Shown one piece after another: positions 5,845 through 6,388 of a DNA stretch of 6,388 bases; the first letter of the stretch is position 1; every line of letters begins with the position of its first letter. The stretch is taken from positions 1 to 6,388 of the forward strand of contig CAWEFA010000157.1 in the NCBI GenBank assembly GCA_963808135.1. Reading direction: 5' to 3'. The stretch is from CAWEFA01 sp963808135. Lineage in GTDB: Bacteria; Bacteroidota; Bacteroidia; Bacteroidales; DTGW01. The notes under the pieces were generated by a model that saw only the letters and a program-made list of their open reading frames with translations, was not told the DNA's origin and searched no databases. Both the position numbers and the translations under genes were made by a program.

Positions 5845-6388
5845 CTATATTTCTTCTTGATCATCACCATCTTCAGTCAAAAATTTATGCCATTCATCAA
5901 TTCGTTCTTTTTCTTCCTCTGTTGGTGGTGCTGCATCATATTTTGTTGAACCTAGAAAACACCAAATTTTTATTCGAGTTTTAATAAAAAAAATTTTTTA
6001 CCACTCCCGAAGTTTTACATTCAATAACTCTTCCATGCCAAATTCTTCCATTCATATACTGACAACATGCATCAGCTTGATCAATTTCCGAAAAAACAAC
6101 AGTTACAACACCAGCGGGATTTGCCTTAAGAAAAAAAAATCGTAAATTTTTCTTTAAAATATTAATTCTTACATCATAAATATTTATTTTTTTAACTTGT
6201 CCATATTCGCTACAAGATTCTTGAATATTATTTCGTAATTTATCAATAAATAACGGATCATTCTAAATAAAAAAAGCTGAAAATATATTGAAAAAGTAAA
6301 TTTAATTACTTTAAATTGTTGTAAATCAAACATATTTTTCATAACAATAGTTTTTTCATATTTATGTCGAATAATTTCTGGACGTTCT
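5845..6388 (-). CDS. HTATSF1: Tat-SF1/CUS2-like U2 snRNP splicing factor, C-terminal part
   Basis: Four exons are read: 6310-6388 (partial, continues off the window), 6173-6262, 6002-6124 and 5845-5951, separated by GT-AG introns of 47, 48 and 50 nt. Together they encode the second RRM of Tat-SF1/CUS2. RNP2 is IVMKNMF, then comes NDPLFIDKLRNNIQESCSEY-GQVKKI, a degenerate RNP1 GVVTVVF, and GRIWHGRVIECK. It ends with a tail containing EERIDEW-like EKERIDEWHKFL and an acidic TEDGDDQEEI. In this family the domain is a U2AF-homology motif that binds SF3B1 and helps U2 snRNP assembly in the nucleus. The usual R-x-F signature reads RIW here. The long acidic tail of the human protein is absent, as in the short yeast CUS2. 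Exon 3 ends in phase 0 while the last exon needs one carried base, so one splice site or base is wrong. It converges on the TPR gene. Confidence 0.85.

Overview
This window joins two kinds of DNA. Roughly 1-3215 (perhaps to about 3336) is ordinary bacterial sequence, most likely Bacteroidota. It has a tRNA-Leu(UAG) gene, an intact yqgE and an intact 703-codon 7TM-HD phosphohydrolase gene (PgpH type). None has introns, the starts lack purine-rich ribosome-binding sites, and a TAnnTTTG box precedes the tRNA. Roughly 4300-6388 is eukaryotic. It carries a TPR gene fragment on the + strand and, converging on it, the 3' end of a Tat-SF1/CUS2-type splicing-factor gene on the - strand. The latter is split by 47-53 nt AT-rich GT-AG introns. 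Tiny introns, kinesin-light-chain-like TPR repeats and low GC suggest a bdelloid rotifer or similar compact animal genome, but that host guess is from memory and uncertain.

Layout: 1-75 no gene; 76-157 tRNA-Leu (-); 158-426 promoters; 427-1017 yqgE (+); 1104-3215 pgpH-like gene (-), convergent with yqgE; 3216-3404 AT-rich spacer, probably near the join; 3405-3620 a small orphan reading frame; 3621-4296 no convincing gene but a fold-back cluster at 3808-3931; 4297-4610 a frame-broken gene remnant (-) of unknown family; 4391-4455 and 4996-5060 a 65-bp inverted repeat (61/65 identical); 5061-5670 TPR gene (+) with two apparent one-base insertions; 5845-6388 Tat-SF1-like gene (-), 5' end outside the window.

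The bacterial genes have housekeeping roles (translation, an uncharacterised conserved protein, probable cyclic di-AMP turnover); the eukaryotic ones concern protein-protein scaffolding and spliceosome assembly. Nothing links the two halves functionally. The simplest reading is a chimeric or contaminated contig; a recent bacterial insertion into a eukaryotic genome is the exciting alternative and can only be settled with reads across about 3216-4300. I see no new multi-gene system here. The points most worth checking are the join, the inverted repeat, two hairpins inside the HD gene, and the cluster of reading-frame breaks confined to the eukaryotic part.
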